Of a DNA stretch of 64,000 nt, positions 35,595 through 45,048 are shown piece after piece (within the stretch, counting starts at the first letter, position 1; each line of letters starts with the position of its first letter). The DNA lies in NCBI RefSeq assembly GCF_023016155.1, contig NZ_JALKBG010000008.1:1366501-1430500 (forward strand), in the 5' to 3' direction. Made by a program: the position numbers and the translations under genes. Source of the DNA: Aliiroseovarius sp. F20344 (GTDB taxonomy: Bacteria > Pseudomonadota > Alphaproteobacteria > Rhodobacterales > Rhodobacteraceae). The notes under the pieces were generated by a model, which saw nothing but the letters and a program-made list of their open reading frames with translations, searched no databases and was not told the DNA's origin.

Positions 35595-37421
35595 ATGACC
35601 AACGGTCCAAAACCCAAAAAGCCACTTTGGCGACGCACGCTATTTTGGGGCATGCCGCTTGCAGGCGTTGCCGGCGTCTTCGTCGCCGGGATTATCTTCT
35701 GGGGTGGATTTAACACCGCCATGGAAGCCACGAACACCAAGGATTTCTGCATTTCGTGCCACGAGATGGAAGACTATGTTTATGAAGAATACAAAGGGAC
35801 AATCCACGACGTGAACCGTTCGGGCGTTGGCGCTGTCTGTTCCGACTGCCACGTGCCCAAGGATTGGACCCACAAAATCATCCGCAAGATCAAAGCCTCG
35901 CGAGAGCTTTGGGGCAAAGCGGTCGGCACGATCAACACGCCCGAGAAATTCGATGCCAAACGACTGCATTTGGCGATGAACGAATGGGAACGGATGAAGG
36001 CCACAGACAGCCGCGAATGCCGCAACTGTCACCACTTCGACAGCATGATGCCCGAGTATCAGGCCCCCCGTGCGCGCCAACAGCACCTTAATGCGATGAA
36101 AAGCGGTCAGACATGTATCGACTGTCACAAAGGTATCGCGCACCTTGATGTACGTGATCGCGCCGAAGAGGAGTATTTGGAGGTCCTTGAGGCACCAAAC
36201 CCGAAATTCATCCGCGAAATTCCTCAGGCGTATTTGGACAGCCTTGCCCGCGTAGAAGCGAAAGAAGCGGAAGAAGCCGCAGCACGCAAAGCCGATGAAG
36301 AAGCCCAGAAAGCACGTATCATGGCGGCCGTTGAAGCCGCACGCACGGATGAACGTGCCAAGGTAGAAGCAGAACTGGCCAATACATCCACCCCAACACA
36401 GGAGGCGACCACAGGCAATCCAGCCGCTGCACCATCAGGTGATGCGGTTGCCGGGAATGTGGCATGGGATAGTGTGCCCACCACCGATTTAACCCTCTTC
36501 TACCCGGGCCAGGCCTCGTTCGAGTGGGTGCAGAACGGAAAGCAACACGGGGGCGCGCGTCCGCTGACCAAAGGTGGCGATCAATGTACCACCTGTCACG
36601 CACAAGAGCTTGAGACGATTGGCAACAAAATTGTGGCTGGCGGTGGCGGCAAAGGAGATGAGCTTGAACCCACTCCGATCTCTGGCAAACGCGGCTTCAT
36701 CAATGCCTCGCTACAGGCCACATACGACGACCAGAACATCTACTTCCGTCTGCAATGGACGGATGGTGGCCACAATCCCGTCCCGTTTGTTGAAGGCGGC
36801 AAAATGGACCCTGACAACCAGATCAAGGTTGGCATGATGATCACCGGAACTGGGATTGAATTGGGCTCACAAGTCGGGTGTTGGGCAAGCTGTCACGCAG
36901 ATAACAGCTACATGTCATTTGACCCGGGCACTGAAGCAATCGCAGCCAACAGCGCTGTAGCTTCTCAGCTTCAAGCCGATAAAACGATCACCAAATATCT
37001 GGCCGAAAGCCGGACGAAGATCGAGATCAAAGGTCGTCGTGGTAAAGCCCAAGGCGGTTGGGATCAACTGAAAGACCCCGCAGAAATCGATCAGCTTCTG
37101 GCTGATGGTACGTTCTTGGATCTGATGCGCGTGTACGCTGATGGATCGTCTTCGAACGGGTATCTGTTGGATCGACGGGTCGAGAATGATGGTGAAATGG
37201 CTGCCGAAGCCAACCTCGCTCCGGACGGCACCTGGACGGTGACATTCTCACGACCTCTGGCCGGAGGGACCGGAGACGTCAGCTTGGAAGCAGGCCAAAC
37301 TTATACTGTTGGCTTTGCAATCCACGATGACTATGCAGCTGCTCGTTTCCACCATGTAACGCTAAATACCACGCTCGCGTTGGATAATGCAGAAGCCGCG
37401 ATTAACGTGGTCGCACAGTAA
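35595..37421 (+). CDS. NapC/NirT-type tetrahaem quinol dehydrogenase fused to an ethylbenzene-dehydrogenase-type haem domain
   Basis: 608 residues, about three times the length of NirT. Residues 19-40 are a membrane anchor; haem motifs CISCH (52-56), CSDCH (82-86), CRNCH (142-146) and CIDCH (174-178) form the NapC/NirT tetrahaem domain. An Ala/Glu/Lys-rich linker (215-262) leads to a C-terminal half with CTTCH (331-335), then Cys429-Trp-Ala-Ser-Cys433-His434, a C-X3-C-H spacing. The C-terminal fold resembles the EB_dh/cytochrome c-552 haem-binding family. It probably passes electrons from quinol to periplasmic NirS or to the cupredoxin encoded next. A nirT-like symbol would hide the fusion. 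Confidence 0.87.
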   Translation: MTNGPKPKKPLWRRTLFWGMPLAGVAGVFVAGIIFWGGFNTAMEATNTKDFCISCHEMEDYVYEEYKGTIHDVNRSGVGAVCSDCHVPKDWTHKIIRKIKASRELWGKAVGTINTPEKFDAKRLHLAMNEWERMKATDSRECRNCHHFDSMMPEYQAPRARQQHLNAMKSGQTCIDCHKGIAHLDVRDRAEEEYLEVLEAPNPKFIREIPQAYLDSLARVEAKEAEEAAARKADEEAQKARIMAAVEAARTDERAKVEAELANTSTPTQEATTGNPAAAPSGDAVAGNVAWDSVPTTDLTLFYPGQASFEWVQNGKQHGGARPLTKGGDQCTTCHAQELETIGNKIVAGGGGKGDELEPTPISGKRGFINASLQATYDDQNIYFRLQWTDGGHNPVPFVEGGKMDPDNQIKVGMMITGTGIELGSQVGCWASCHADNSYMSFDPGTEAIAANSAVASQLQADKTITKYLAESRTKIEIKGRRGKAQGGWDQLKDPAEIDQLLADGTFLDLMRVYADGSSSNGYLLDRRVENDGEMAAEANLAPDGTWTVTFSRPLAGGTGDVSLEAGQTYTVGFAIHDDYAAARFHHVTLNTTLALDNAEAAINVVAQ

Positions 37422-37426
37422 AACTG

Positions 37427-37463
37427 ACGCGGCGGTCACCTCAACCGACCGCCGCGTTTTTTT
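37427..37463 (+). terminator. Rho-independent terminator after the NirT-like fusion gene
   Basis: ACGCGGCGGTC (37427-37437), 9-base loop, GACCGCCGCGT (37447-37457), followed by a run of seven T that begins in the stem (37457-37463). Perfect 11-bp stem. Only 22 bp separate it from the cupredoxin ATG, so the cupredoxin may depend on read-through. Confidence 0.88.
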
Positions 37464-37485
37464 CCAAAGTAGGAAAGGTTCACCC

Positions 37486-37905
37486 ATGTTTCATATCTTG
37501 CAAAAACTGACCCTGCCCTTCTCTGTCGCACTATGTGCAGCACTTCCTGTGTTTGCTGACGACGACAAAACCGCGACCATCTGCGCTGAAGCAGAAGAAC
37601 GCTATGTCGAGCTCACCGGCACACCCTCGGCTGAAGCAGAGGGCGTCATTGTGGTGAAGATGTACAAGTACAATTTCTGCCCCGCCGAACTGGTCGTTCC
37701 CGTCGGAACCACCGTCCGTTGGGTGAATGTCGATAAACGCACCAGCCACAGCGTCATTGTCCCGAACGAGCCCGAAAGTGATCGCGCCTTCCCCGAGGAG
37801 GCCATCGAGTTCACATTCTTGACCGAGGGTGACCAGGAATATCTTTGTGGTCCGCATTGGGAAACGCAGAAGATGATCGGGATGATTACAGTCGCCGGGA
37901 AATAA
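37486..37905 (+). CDS. Periplasmic cupredoxin (plastocyanin/azurin-type), probable electron carrier for nitrite reduction
   Basis: 139 residues with a signal peptide ending in PVFA (residue 24). The single cupredoxin domain has ligand candidates His88 (in TSHSV), Cys121, His124 (CGPH) and Met130 or Met133, a type-1 copper set. AGGAAAGG lies before ATG 37486; the longer in-frame start at 37387 overlaps the previous gene and is rejected. Cupredoxins (pseudoazurin, azurin) donate electrons to NirS and NosZ, so a position between nirT-like and nos genes suits this job. Cys-to-Met spacing is 9, unlike pseudoazurin (8). Confidence 0.82.
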   Translation: MFHILQKLTLPFSVALCAALPVFADDDKTATICAEAEERYVELTGTPSAEAEGVIVVKMYKYNFCPAELVVPVGTTVRWVNVDKRTSHSVIVPNEPESDRAFPEEAIEFTFLTEGDQEYLCGPHWETQKMIGMITVAGK

Positions 37906-37917
37906 ACTGGCTAACTC

Positions 37918-38616
37918 TTACCGCAACCACGCTTGTGCGGGATCTTCTTCACAATAGATACGCAAGTGATCGATATCTCTGATTTTGGCGCGATTCTGTT
38001 TGACCTGAACCCCCTCATCCTTCAGCCGGGCAAAAGCTCGGCTTAAGCTTTCGGGCTTCATACCAAGACGGCCTGCAATCAGGATCTTGTCATAGGGAAG
38101 CACAACTTCACACTCGCCTGTCTGACACTCGGCAAGCTCGCACAGGAACTCGGCCACCCTCTGGGCTCCAGTGCGCGCTTTTAGGGCTTCGATCTGGGAA
38201 ACGAGGTTGTGCAAATGCACAAAAGTTGCTGACAACAATGAAATTGCAGCTTCCGGTGCCTCTCGGATACGGCGCAGATAATCCTCGGCATCAATGCGCA
38301 AAAGGGTACATTGCGTCACAGCTTCCGATGAAACCGGGTAGACATCCCCCCTAAAAGCCAGTGCCTCGCCGAAGCTGCGTCCTTTGGTGAACACACCCAC
38401 AACGGCTTCGGCTCCACTTGGTGCAATACGATAAAGCTTTGCCCAGCCAGCAACCACAATGAAGATGGCGGTTGCCCGTTCACCTTGCAGAAAAACTGTT
38501 TGTCCACGGTCATAGTTGCTCACGCTGGCGCGCGAAAGCAATGCTTCGGCATCATCCGATGGCATACTGCTTAACAGCAACGACTGATGCGCCACCGCCT
38601 TATGCTCTGGCTGCAT
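37918..38616 (-). CDS. Crp/Fnr-family regulator, Dnr/NnrR type
   Basis: About 232 residues: cyclic-nucleotide-binding-like sensor fold (about 15-130), dimerisation helix, and a winged helix-turn-helix with LIAGRLGMKPESLSRAFARL (recognition helix SLSRAF). The N-terminal cysteines of oxygen-sensing FNR are missing, so this is the Dnr/NnrR group that responds to NO through haem. ATG 38616 has GGGAG 8 bases upstream; an upstream in-frame ATG (38745) lacks such a site. It lies 139 bp after nosX in the same direction and convergent with the cupredoxin gene (12 bp). It is the obvious candidate to bind the boxes in this island. Confidence 0.86.
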   Translation of the reverse strand: MQPEHKAVAHQSLLLSSMPSDDAEALLSRASVSNYDRGQTVFLQGERATAIFIVVAGWAKLYRIAPSGAEAVVGVFTKGRSFGEALAFRGDVYPVSSEAVTQCTLLRIDAEDYLRRIREAPEAAISLLSATFVHLHNLVSQIEALKARTGAQRVAEFLCELAECQTGECEVVLPYDKILIAGRLGMKPESLSRAFARLKDEGVQVKQNRAKIRDIDHLRIYCEEDPAQAWLR

Positions 38617-38755
38617 ATCTGGCTCCCTTAGCTTGATATGTAAATGAATACGCCGTTCCTTAGGCGCATTGCAACTTGCCGGATTGTATAGAGGGCAAAT
38701 CAGATCGGGTTTGGCCAATCTGTTTAATGTCCCCAAAAGACCCAACTAGAATGAT

Positions 38756-39655
38756 CTAAGCTCGTTCGAAATACTCCAAACGCGCGCCGTTAAATGCCTT
38801 TAAGACGTCTAATGATTGCTCTTTGGGTACGAGGCATAGCGTTGTGGAAAGCCCATCCGCAAGCACCGCACGAGGGGCAGAAACCGATGCTATTTTCACG
38901 CGCGCGCGCGTCCCTGACGGGGTCAGAATATGGCCACTGCCAGCGCCAATGGTCATCGCATCGGGGACAGACGTGGCTATGGCTCGATCATGAGCGGTCA
39001 ACCGGTGTACCAGCGTGCCATCGGGGAACACCACGCCAATACCCCAAGGACCGTTTGGTCCGTTCCCAACAGCTGCAATTTCACCCATATCGACCAACAC
39101 GTTTTGAAGCCCATGGCGTTTCAAAAGATCAACCACGGCATCCGTGATCGCCCCTTGCGCAATGCCGTTCAGGGTCAAAGCACCCGCCTTTGGAAGATGG
39201 ACATTCTTTGTGTCAAAGCGAACACGAGCCCAACCAACCGACTGTTTCGCTGCGGAAATATCGTCATCCCCTTTGGTCATCGCGATCGCGCGCCACAAGG
39301 GTTGGATGCTGGGATCAAATGCTCCGTCACTTGCAGAATGCAGTGCGTTGCACAGGCTGAGCACGGACAAAAGCTCAGCCGATGGCGCTGATAACTGCCC
39401 ATCCCGGTTTAGGCGGACCAACTCAGAATTGTCCTGATACAAGCTGAAAATTGCCTCTAGTCGCACAAGCTCGGCTTCGACTGCAGCAAAAATAGGCTGC
39501 GCCTCGGCGTCGCTCAGACCGGTGAGTTGCATGGAAACAGGCCCGCCCAAGGCCCGCCCGGTCCAGCGCGCAACAGTAGAGGCCGCAGCAGCGGATGGCA
39601 AAGCCATGGCAGCCGCTGTGATTGTCAAGAAGCGACGGCGATCAAAGCGTGTCAT
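38756..39655 (-). CDS. nosX: FAD:protein FMN transferase of the ApbE family, NosX
   Basis: 299 residues with a Tat-type signal (RRRFLTIT then a hydrophobic stretch ending SAAAAS). ApbE features: YQDNSELVRLNR, DGAFDPSIQPLW, GIAQGAITDAVVDLL and VDMGEIAAVG. NosX covalently attaches FMN to the periplasmic domain of NosR, needed for electron flow to NosZ. Its ATG overlaps the nosL stop by 4 bases, making it the last gene of nosRZDFYLX. Confidence 0.92.
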   Translation of the reverse strand: MTRFDRRRFLTITAAAMALPSAAAASTVARWTGRALGGPVSMQLTGLSDAEAQPIFAAVEAELVRLEAIFSLYQDNSELVRLNRDGQLSAPSAELLSVLSLCNALHSASDGAFDPSIQPLWRAIAMTKGDDDISAAKQSVGWARVRFDTKNVHLPKAGALTLNGIAQGAITDAVVDLLKRHGLQNVLVDMGEIAAVGNGPNGPWGIGVVFPDGTLVHRLTAHDRAIATSVPDAMTIGAGSGHILTPSGTRARVKIASVSAPRAVLADGLSTTLCLVPKEQSLDVLKAFNGARLEYFERA

Positions 39656-40170
39656 GATGGGGTCTCCAGAGTGAGAGTCAGGTCGACTGGGGCCAAAACG
39701 GCATCATCGGGGATTGCATCAAGCGGCAACACCTCTCCGCCATAGGTTTCAACAAATGCGGTGGCATTTTCTGGTTCAGCGAAGGGCACAATTTCAGGGG
39801 CTCCCATGCCACCCGCAACGCGGGCACCGACCACGAAGCTCGCTTCGCCAACGGGGATCCAGTTCGAAATGCCCGGTTCCGACCAACTGGGGGCAACGCC
39901 CATATCGCTGACGTAAACGGCCGTAATCGCAGCCTCGCGTTCGGGGCTTTTCAGATACGCCATAAGATCACGCACCTGCGCAAAGAAAAGCGGGGCTGGG
40001 TGGCCCTCCAAATGGATTTGCCCCTTCGGGCCGCCATGTTCGGCGATGTTCATCTGGCAGAAATAACTCAGCGCTTGTTCCGTCAGATCGGCAGGCGGTG
40101 GGGGCGTTTTCGCTTCGTCTTCGTTGCAAGCGGCGAGCGTTAGTACCGCGAGAAAGAATATGCGTTTCAT
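39652..40170 (-). CDS. nosL: Copper-binding lipoprotein NosL
   Basis: 172 residues. The lipobox LAAC (Cys at residue 15 region of VLTLAACNEDE) marks an outer-membrane-type lipoprotein. The copper motif FCQMNIAEHGGPKGQI contains the C-x-M and His residues known to bind Cu(I) in NosL. It delivers copper for NosZ CuZ assembly together with NosDFY. ATG 40170 overlaps the nosY stop by 4 bases; longer in-frame starts lie inside nosY. Confidence 0.92.
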   Translation of the reverse strand: MKRIFFLAVLTLAACNEDEAKTPPPPADLTEQALSYFCQMNIAEHGGPKGQIHLEGHPAPLFFAQVRDLMAYLKSPEREAAITAVYVSDMGVAPSWSEPGISNWIPVGEASFVVGARVAGGMGAPEIVPFAEPENATAFVETYGGEVLPLDAIPDDAVLAPVDLTLTLETPS

Positions 40171-40988
40171 GGTTCGACCCTCTTGAAAGCGGCGCGGGCC
40201 AGAAGGAATGCCAGAACCGGCCAGATGGCCAACGAAGCAGGCGCTGCCCATGCAGGCAAGGTTTGCGCCGCGCCCGCCATGCCAGATGCCAAAGCAACAC
40301 CGTCCGAGGCAGCGATGTTCCAGACCCGGAATGCATCCGCCGGGTTGGCCACCATCAGCCACGGGAAGATTGAGCGTGTGAAGCTGCCGCCGCCATCCAT
40401 TACCACTGCGCCCAGAAGGCCGAGGTCATAGAGCACAACAAAGACCAGCCACAGCCCGGCGGATAGGCCTGCCGCGGCGGTCGCGCTGCGCGACAGGGCA
40501 GACACCAGATAACCAAGCCCAAGGAAAACCGCGCCCAGCAGGATCGAGGTCGCGATCAGACGCGCCAGAGCAATCAGACTGTCTGCCCCTGCCCCGCCTG
40601 ACCACGCCGCAATGGCGCCCGCCGAACCGAAGCCGACGGTCATGGCAAATCCAAGCGCCGCGAGGTGGGCTGCGAATTTGCCGAGCAAGATTTCTCCGCG
40701 CCCGGCAGGATAGGACAGTAGCAGCGACAAGCTGCCCCGTTCAGCCTCGCCTGCGATAGCATCGAAGCTGATCATCAACGCCAGCAATGGCGCGAGGTAG
40801 ACGGATAGCGTCGTCATCGACGTGACCGAAATGGTCAGCATATCAACGCCCAACGTGCCCGTAGGCGCACTGCCAGCAAAGGTCAACGCAAGCGCGAATA
40901 ACACCATGATGATGGTCGCCATTAGCAGCCAACGGTTGCGACGCAGGATCAGCATTTCTGTAGCAGCGATGGACAGGAAACGGGTCAT
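40167..40988 (-). CDS. nosY: NosY, ABC-2 type permease for nitrous oxide reductase maturation
   Basis: 273 residues with six hydrophobic helices. The first cytoplasmic part MTRFLSIAATEMLILRRNRW and the segment SFDAIAGEAERGSLSLLLSYP are typical of NosY/ABC-2 permeases. It forms the NosDFY complex with NosF (ATPase) and NosD, which hands a copper or sulfur species to NosZ. Overlaps nosF by 4 bases. Confidence 0.93.
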   Translation of the reverse strand: MTRFLSIAATEMLILRRNRWLLMATIIMVLFALALTFAGSAPTGTLGVDMLTISVTSMTTLSVYLAPLLALMISFDAIAGEAERGSLSLLLSYPAGRGEILLGKFAAHLAALGFAMTVGFGSAGAIAAWSGGAGADSLIALARLIATSILLGAVFLGLGYLVSALSRSATAAAGLSAGLWLVFVVLYDLGLLGAVVMDGGGSFTRSIFPWLMVANPADAFRVWNIAASDGVALASGMAGAAQTLPAWAAPASLAIWPVLAFLLARAAFKRVEP

Positions 40989-41881
40989 TGCATCCCCTCC
41001 TTGGCATAATGGCGATAGAGGTCTTCCAGCCGCGGCGGTGTCATTTCAATGTCCGCAACAGCCTCGCCCATGGCGGCCACATCGCGCAGCCGGGCCATCT
41101 TCTGGTCAGGTGTACAAAGGACCTCGACCGAGGCGCCGTTTATGCGTGTGCCGCCCATCGTTTCGGCAATCTGATCGGCATGGGTGCCCGTTGCGCGAAT
41201 GCGCAGTTTGGTCGGCAGGCCAGCTTGGGCCGACAAGCTTTCAAGCGCATCATCAGCCACCTTCACGCCTTGGCGCAAAATGGCGATCCGATCTGTCTGG
41301 GCTTCCACCTCGGTCAAGGCATGGCTGGCGATCAAAACTGCTGTCCCCTGCCCGGCCAGCTCATCTATGATGGCGTACAGATCCTGCCGCGAGATCGGGT
41401 CAAGACCGCTGGTGGGTTCGTCCAACAACGCCACTTTGGGATTACCAAGCAGTACCTGTGCCAACCCAAGCCGTTGCCGCATGCCTTTGGAATAGGCACC
41501 GATCCGGCGGTCCATCGCGTCGGACAGCCCCACACGGTCCAACAGACCAGGCACATCCGCGGCCTGCCCATCAAGGCGCGCAAACAAGGTTAGCTGTTCG
41601 CGGCCCGTCAGAGCAGGGTGGAAGCTGACCGCTTCGGGGAGGTAAGCGGTCAGCCGTCGGGCCTGAGCAGAGCCGGGATTCGCGCCATCGACGCTTATCC
41701 GGCCAGCCGTGAGTGGTGTCAGGCCCAGAATAGTTTTGATCAGGGTCGATTTTCCGGCCCCGTTGTGACCCAGAAGCGCCACGCGCTCGCCGGGTTGTAC
41801 GATCAGGGACACGTCATCAAGAACAGTCGCGCTGCCGCGATCCTTCCGGACGTTTTCAATAGTCAGTGCGTTATCCGTCAT
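40985..41881 (-). CDS. nosF: NosF, ABC ATPase for nitrous oxide reductase maturation
   Basis: 298 residues starting at ATG 41881, 11 bases inside the nosD end; a longer in-frame reading to 42106 would run through nosD and is rejected. Walker A GHNGAGKST, signature YSKGMRQRLGLAQVL (the Y-S-K-G variant usual in ABC-2 ATPases), Walker B VALLDEPTSGLDP and switch His in IASHALTEVE. It powers NosY. Confidence 0.94.
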   Translation of the reverse strand: MTDNALTIENVRKDRGSATVLDDVSLIVQPGERVALLGHNGAGKSTLIKTILGLTPLTAGRISVDGANPGSAQARRLTAYLPEAVSFHPALTGREQLTLFARLDGQAADVPGLLDRVGLSDAMDRRIGAYSKGMRQRLGLAQVLLGNPKVALLDEPTSGLDPISRQDLYAIIDELAGQGTAVLIASHALTEVEAQTDRIAILRQGVKVADDALESLSAQAGLPTKLRIRATGTHADQIAETMGGTRINGASVEVLCTPDQKMARLRDVAAMGEAVADIEMTPPRLEDLYRHYAKEGMQ

Positions 41882-43130
41882 GGGGCACCTTTGCGATTGC
41901 AGGCGGTCTCGGTGCTTGCATAAGTGGGTGAGAGTCCACCACCCCGCCCGGTAAAAGCGCGGGGAAAGCGGATTGAGACCAGCGCACCAGCTGAACAGCC
42001 GGAGAGCCAAGAAGCATTTTTGCAGCGGGTTGGGTCCACAGTACGTGATCCATGCTGTCATTGGGACGATAGGGCGCGTCGGCCACGCCGTCTCCGTCCA
42101 CGTCAAACGCGGCGAAGTCGGACCAGTGGTTACCCTGCCCGTCCTCAGACCATTCGACCCATTTGGTCGACACGTATTTCACTTGTGTTCGATTGCCGAT
42201 GAAGCTGTTGCCAACAATGCGATTGTTGTCGGACCCGGCAGTAAAATGAATGCCAATCCCGCAGCCCTGAAACCAGTTGCCCGAGAAATCGTTTTTGTTC
42301 GAATTGTATAAGAACGTGCATTTCTCAGCCGCGTTCTTAACATAGTTTCCGGTGATCACGCTGCGATTGGCATAGTTCAGCATAACCCCATGGTCGCGGT
42401 CATCGATCGACACATTGTCGGTCACTTTCACGCGGGTTGAGAACATGACCGCATAACCAAGGTGATTACCGATCGATACATTACCCGTGACCTCGGAATT
42501 ATCGGCATACATGTAATGCACGGCAAATCGCAGATCTCGGAAAGTGTTGTTTCTAAATATGTTTTTCTTAGACGAGTTGACGAAGATGCCATCGCGGCCC
42601 CAACGAACCTCGTTTCCTTCGACAATCGCGCCGGGGGCGTTCCAGACATAGATGCCGTTGCCACGCGCATTCATGCGGCGGTCTTGGCGGCCTTCGATCT
42701 GGTTGTTTGACACCAGCGCATCATCCGCACCGTGGATATCGATGCCGTAAAGATTGCCCAGAACCACATTGTTCCGAATAATCGGGGCATGTGCGGTTTT
42801 TGTAAGCTGGATGCCGCTGTCGATGCCTTCATGTTCAGACCCTGAGCCGATCACGGTCAGCCCTTGAACGGTGACGTCATCACCCGTCACGGTAATCACA
42901 CTGCCCTTGCCCTGCCCGTCGATGGTGGCATGGCCAGCCCCGTCAAGCGTGATGGGCTTGTCCAGCACAACAGTTTCCAGATAGGTCCCGGGCCGCAGGC
43001 GAAGCGTGTCGCCCTCTGCGGCCCGAGCCAGTGTTTCGCGAATAGCCCCTGGCGTATTGGGCACGTCCCAATCGGCCGCCTGCATGCAGGTGGCAGAAAG
43101 GACAAATCCAAGGGTCAGGAGCCAGCGCAT
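41871..43130 (-). CDS. nosD: NosD, periplasmic copper-site maturation protein
   Basis: 419 residues with a signal peptide (MRWLLTLGFVLSATCMQA). The rest is a right-handed beta-helix of the carbohydrate-binding/sugar-hydrolase type, seen as repeated N-x-x-x-G/N-N turns (for example NNVVLGNLYGIDIHGAD and GNVSIGNHLGYAVMFS). NosD docks on the NosFY transporter and delivers the maturation factor to NosZ. Starts 4 bp after the nosZ stop. Confidence 0.94.
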   Translation of the reverse strand: MRWLLTLGFVLSATCMQAADWDVPNTPGAIRETLARAAEGDTLRLRPGTYLETVVLDKPITLDGAGHATIDGQGKGSVITVTGDDVTVQGLTVIGSGSEHEGIDSGIQLTKTAHAPIIRNNVVLGNLYGIDIHGADDALVSNNQIEGRQDRRMNARGNGIYVWNAPGAIVEGNEVRWGRDGIFVNSSKKNIFRNNTFRDLRFAVHYMYADNSEVTGNVSIGNHLGYAVMFSTRVKVTDNVSIDDRDHGVMLNYANRSVITGNYVKNAAEKCTFLYNSNKNDFSGNWFQGCGIGIHFTAGSDNNRIVGNSFIGNRTQVKYVSTKWVEWSEDGQGNHWSDFAAFDVDGDGVADAPYRPNDSMDHVLWTQPAAKMLLGSPAVQLVRWSQSAFPALLPGGVVDSHPLMQAPRPPAIAKVPHDG

Positions 43131-43134
43131 CGTC

Positions 43135-45048
43135 TTAAGCGTCCCGTGGCTCGACCATCATCCGGCCGCGCATTTCCATGTGGAGTGCGTGGCAGAACCA
43201 CTGGCAATAGAACCAGTGAACACCCGGACGGTCAGCGACGAAGGTCACCGATGCAGTTGCCTGCGGACCGACTTCCATGGCGACACCGAAGTTGGCCATA
43301 CAGAACCCGTGGGTCACGTCATCCACGTCATCAAGGTTGGTCACGTAAACCGTAACTTCGTCACCCTGCTTCACAGTGAACTTCTCAAGCGAGAATGTCG
43401 GCGCGATCGAGTACATGTAGACACGTACCTTGGTGGGATCGTCCTTATCGCGGATGATCTCGTCCGAGCCTTCATCCAGATCGACGCCATCGGCTTCGGC
43501 CTGTTTGCGGGCATCTTCCCACATCGGGTCGTTGCGATCCCATACGTTGACCGGGTTCACGATGTCGCGGCGAACGATGATTGAATCGTGCGGCTCGGCA
43601 AAGGTCGGGCCATCATGGACCACCTTCATCTTGTCGCCGGTGATATCAATCAGCTGCTCGTTTTCAGGCTTCAAAGGGCCCACGTTCAGGAAGCGGTCTT
43701 TCGAGAACTTGTTCATCGAAATCAGCCACTGACCATCAGCATCCGCAGTTTCACCCATCGAAGTCGAGTTGTGACCGGGCTGATAATGCACGTCCACTTT
43801 GTCAACGATCGGATCAACTTCTTCGCCAGCATAAGCTTTGATCGCCTTGGCGATGTCCCACTTCACAACCTGGCTGTCCAAGAACAGCGTGGTATAGGCA
43901 TTGCCGCGGTTATCAAATGCAGTGTGTAGCGGTCCAAGACCCAGTTCGGGCTCGGCCACGATGCACGAACGCTCGTCCGCGCCAGCAAAGACATCATCCA
44001 GCTTGGTCACGTCGATCACCGAAACGGTGGGCGACAGTTTACCATTGATCATGATGTGCTGTTTGTCAGGGGCCGCGTTTACGCCGTGGGGCGAGTTCGG
44101 GATCGGAATGTAGCGGGTGTAGTTCTTGTTCTGACCTTTACGGCCATCCACGACTTTCACGCCTTTCATTTCCTGATAATCGCCGTTCTCAATCGCTTTT
44201 TCGATTTCTGCGATGTTGAACACAACAACGTGGTCCAGCTCGTTCTCGGTCATCTCGGGCAAGGTCATCCCCATTTCCGAGTTATACGAGGTCGAGAAGG
44301 CGTATTTGCCCTGATAATCACAGTCAGTGTTATCAAGGTTGCCCGAGACAATCACCTGCCAAGCCACTTCCATCTCGTCGCCATCAATGGCGGTGAAGAT
44401 GTTCACATACTGCTCTGGCTCGTCCAGGATTTTGCCATCATTGACCAGTGGTGCTTCATGTTCGCCGTTGGCGAAGACATAGCCAGTGCGCGGGAATTTC
44501 TGCGGACGCAGGCCGTGGATGTCATGCGCGTTCGGGATCTCGATGATCTTGTCGCATTTCATCACGTCGCAACGCACACGCGCCACACGGGTGTTGGCTT
44601 TGTCGTTCATGAACAGGAAGCGACCGTCATAGGTACCGTCTGTGAAAGACATGTGTGGGTGGTGCAAATCGCCGTTGTCATAGGTGACTTTGTTGTTCGA
44701 CGCGAGGAACTGCTTGGTTTCAGGCAGAAGACCTTCGGTCAGAACCTTCAGCGATTCATTCGTTTGTCCCCAACCAGTTGCCGAGCAACGGTTGAACACG
44801 GGGATACGCATGAATTCACGCATGGACGGCACACCCAAGATGCGCAGTTCTCCAGTTTGGCCTGAAGACCAGAAACCGTAATAATCGTCCAGTTCACCAG
44901 GCTCGAGATGCGCGTTGGCAGCTGCACTTGCTTCTTTGGCTGACATCAGTGTCGAACCGATACCGGTACCTGCGAAGACCGCGCCCGTAGCGGTGGCCCC
45001 CAGCATACCCCGGCGGGTCATTGAGAGTTTTTCGTTCTTATCAGTCAT
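43135..45048 (-). CDS. nosZ: Nitrous oxide reductase (clade I, Tat-exported)
   Basis: 637 residues. The N-terminus [19 protein letters not shown] is a Tat signal, marking clade I NosZ. A seven-bladed propeller with CuZ ligands (for example HPHMS near residue 130 and the DIHG region) is followed by the cupredoxin CuA domain with [16 protein letters not shown] (C-x3-C-x3-H-x2-M). It reduces N2O to N2 in the periplasm. The start overlaps the nosR stop by 4 bases. Four bases separate it from nosD, so it is in one long operon. Confidence 0.97.
   Translation of the reverse strand: MTDKNEKLSMTRRGMLGATATGAVFAGTGIGSTLMSAKEASAAANAHLEPGELDDYYGFWSSGQTGELRILGVPSMREFMRIPVFNRCSATGWGQTNESLKVLTEGLLPETKQFLASNNKVTYDNGDLHHPHMSFTDGTYDGRFLFMNDKANTRVARVRCDVMKCDKIIEIPNAHDIHGLRPQKFPRTGYVFANGEHEAPLVNDGKILDEPEQYVNIFTAIDGDEMEVAWQVIVSGNLDNTDCDYQGKYAFSTSYNSEMGMTLPEMTENELDHVVVFNIAEIEKAIENGDYQEMKGVKVVDGRKGQNKNYTRYIPIPNSPHGVNAAPDKQHIMINGKLSPTVSVIDVTKLDDVFAGADERSCIVAEPELGLGPLHTAFDNRGNAYTTLFLDSQVVKWDIAKAIKAYAGEEVDPIVDKVDVHYQPGHNSTSMGETADADGQWLISMNKFSKDRFLNVGPLKPENEQLIDITGDKMKVVHDGPTFAEPHDSIIVRRDIVNPVNVWDRNDPMWEDARKQAEADGVDLDEGSDEIIRDKDDPTKVRVYMYSIAPTFSLEKFTVKQGDEVTVYVTNLDDVDDVTHGFCMANFGVAMEVGPQATASVTFVADRPGVHWFYCQWFCHALHMEMRGRMMVEPRDA

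Noticed and set aside
38617-38755. FNR box before the Dnr-type regulator
   Set aside because: Only a right half-site (ATATCAAG on the minus strand) is visible; the left half does not match.
44056-44865. Long open frame (269 codons) antisense to nosZ
   Set aside because: NosZ on the other strand is certain; the frame is a shadow in GC-rich DNA with a composition unlike real proteins.
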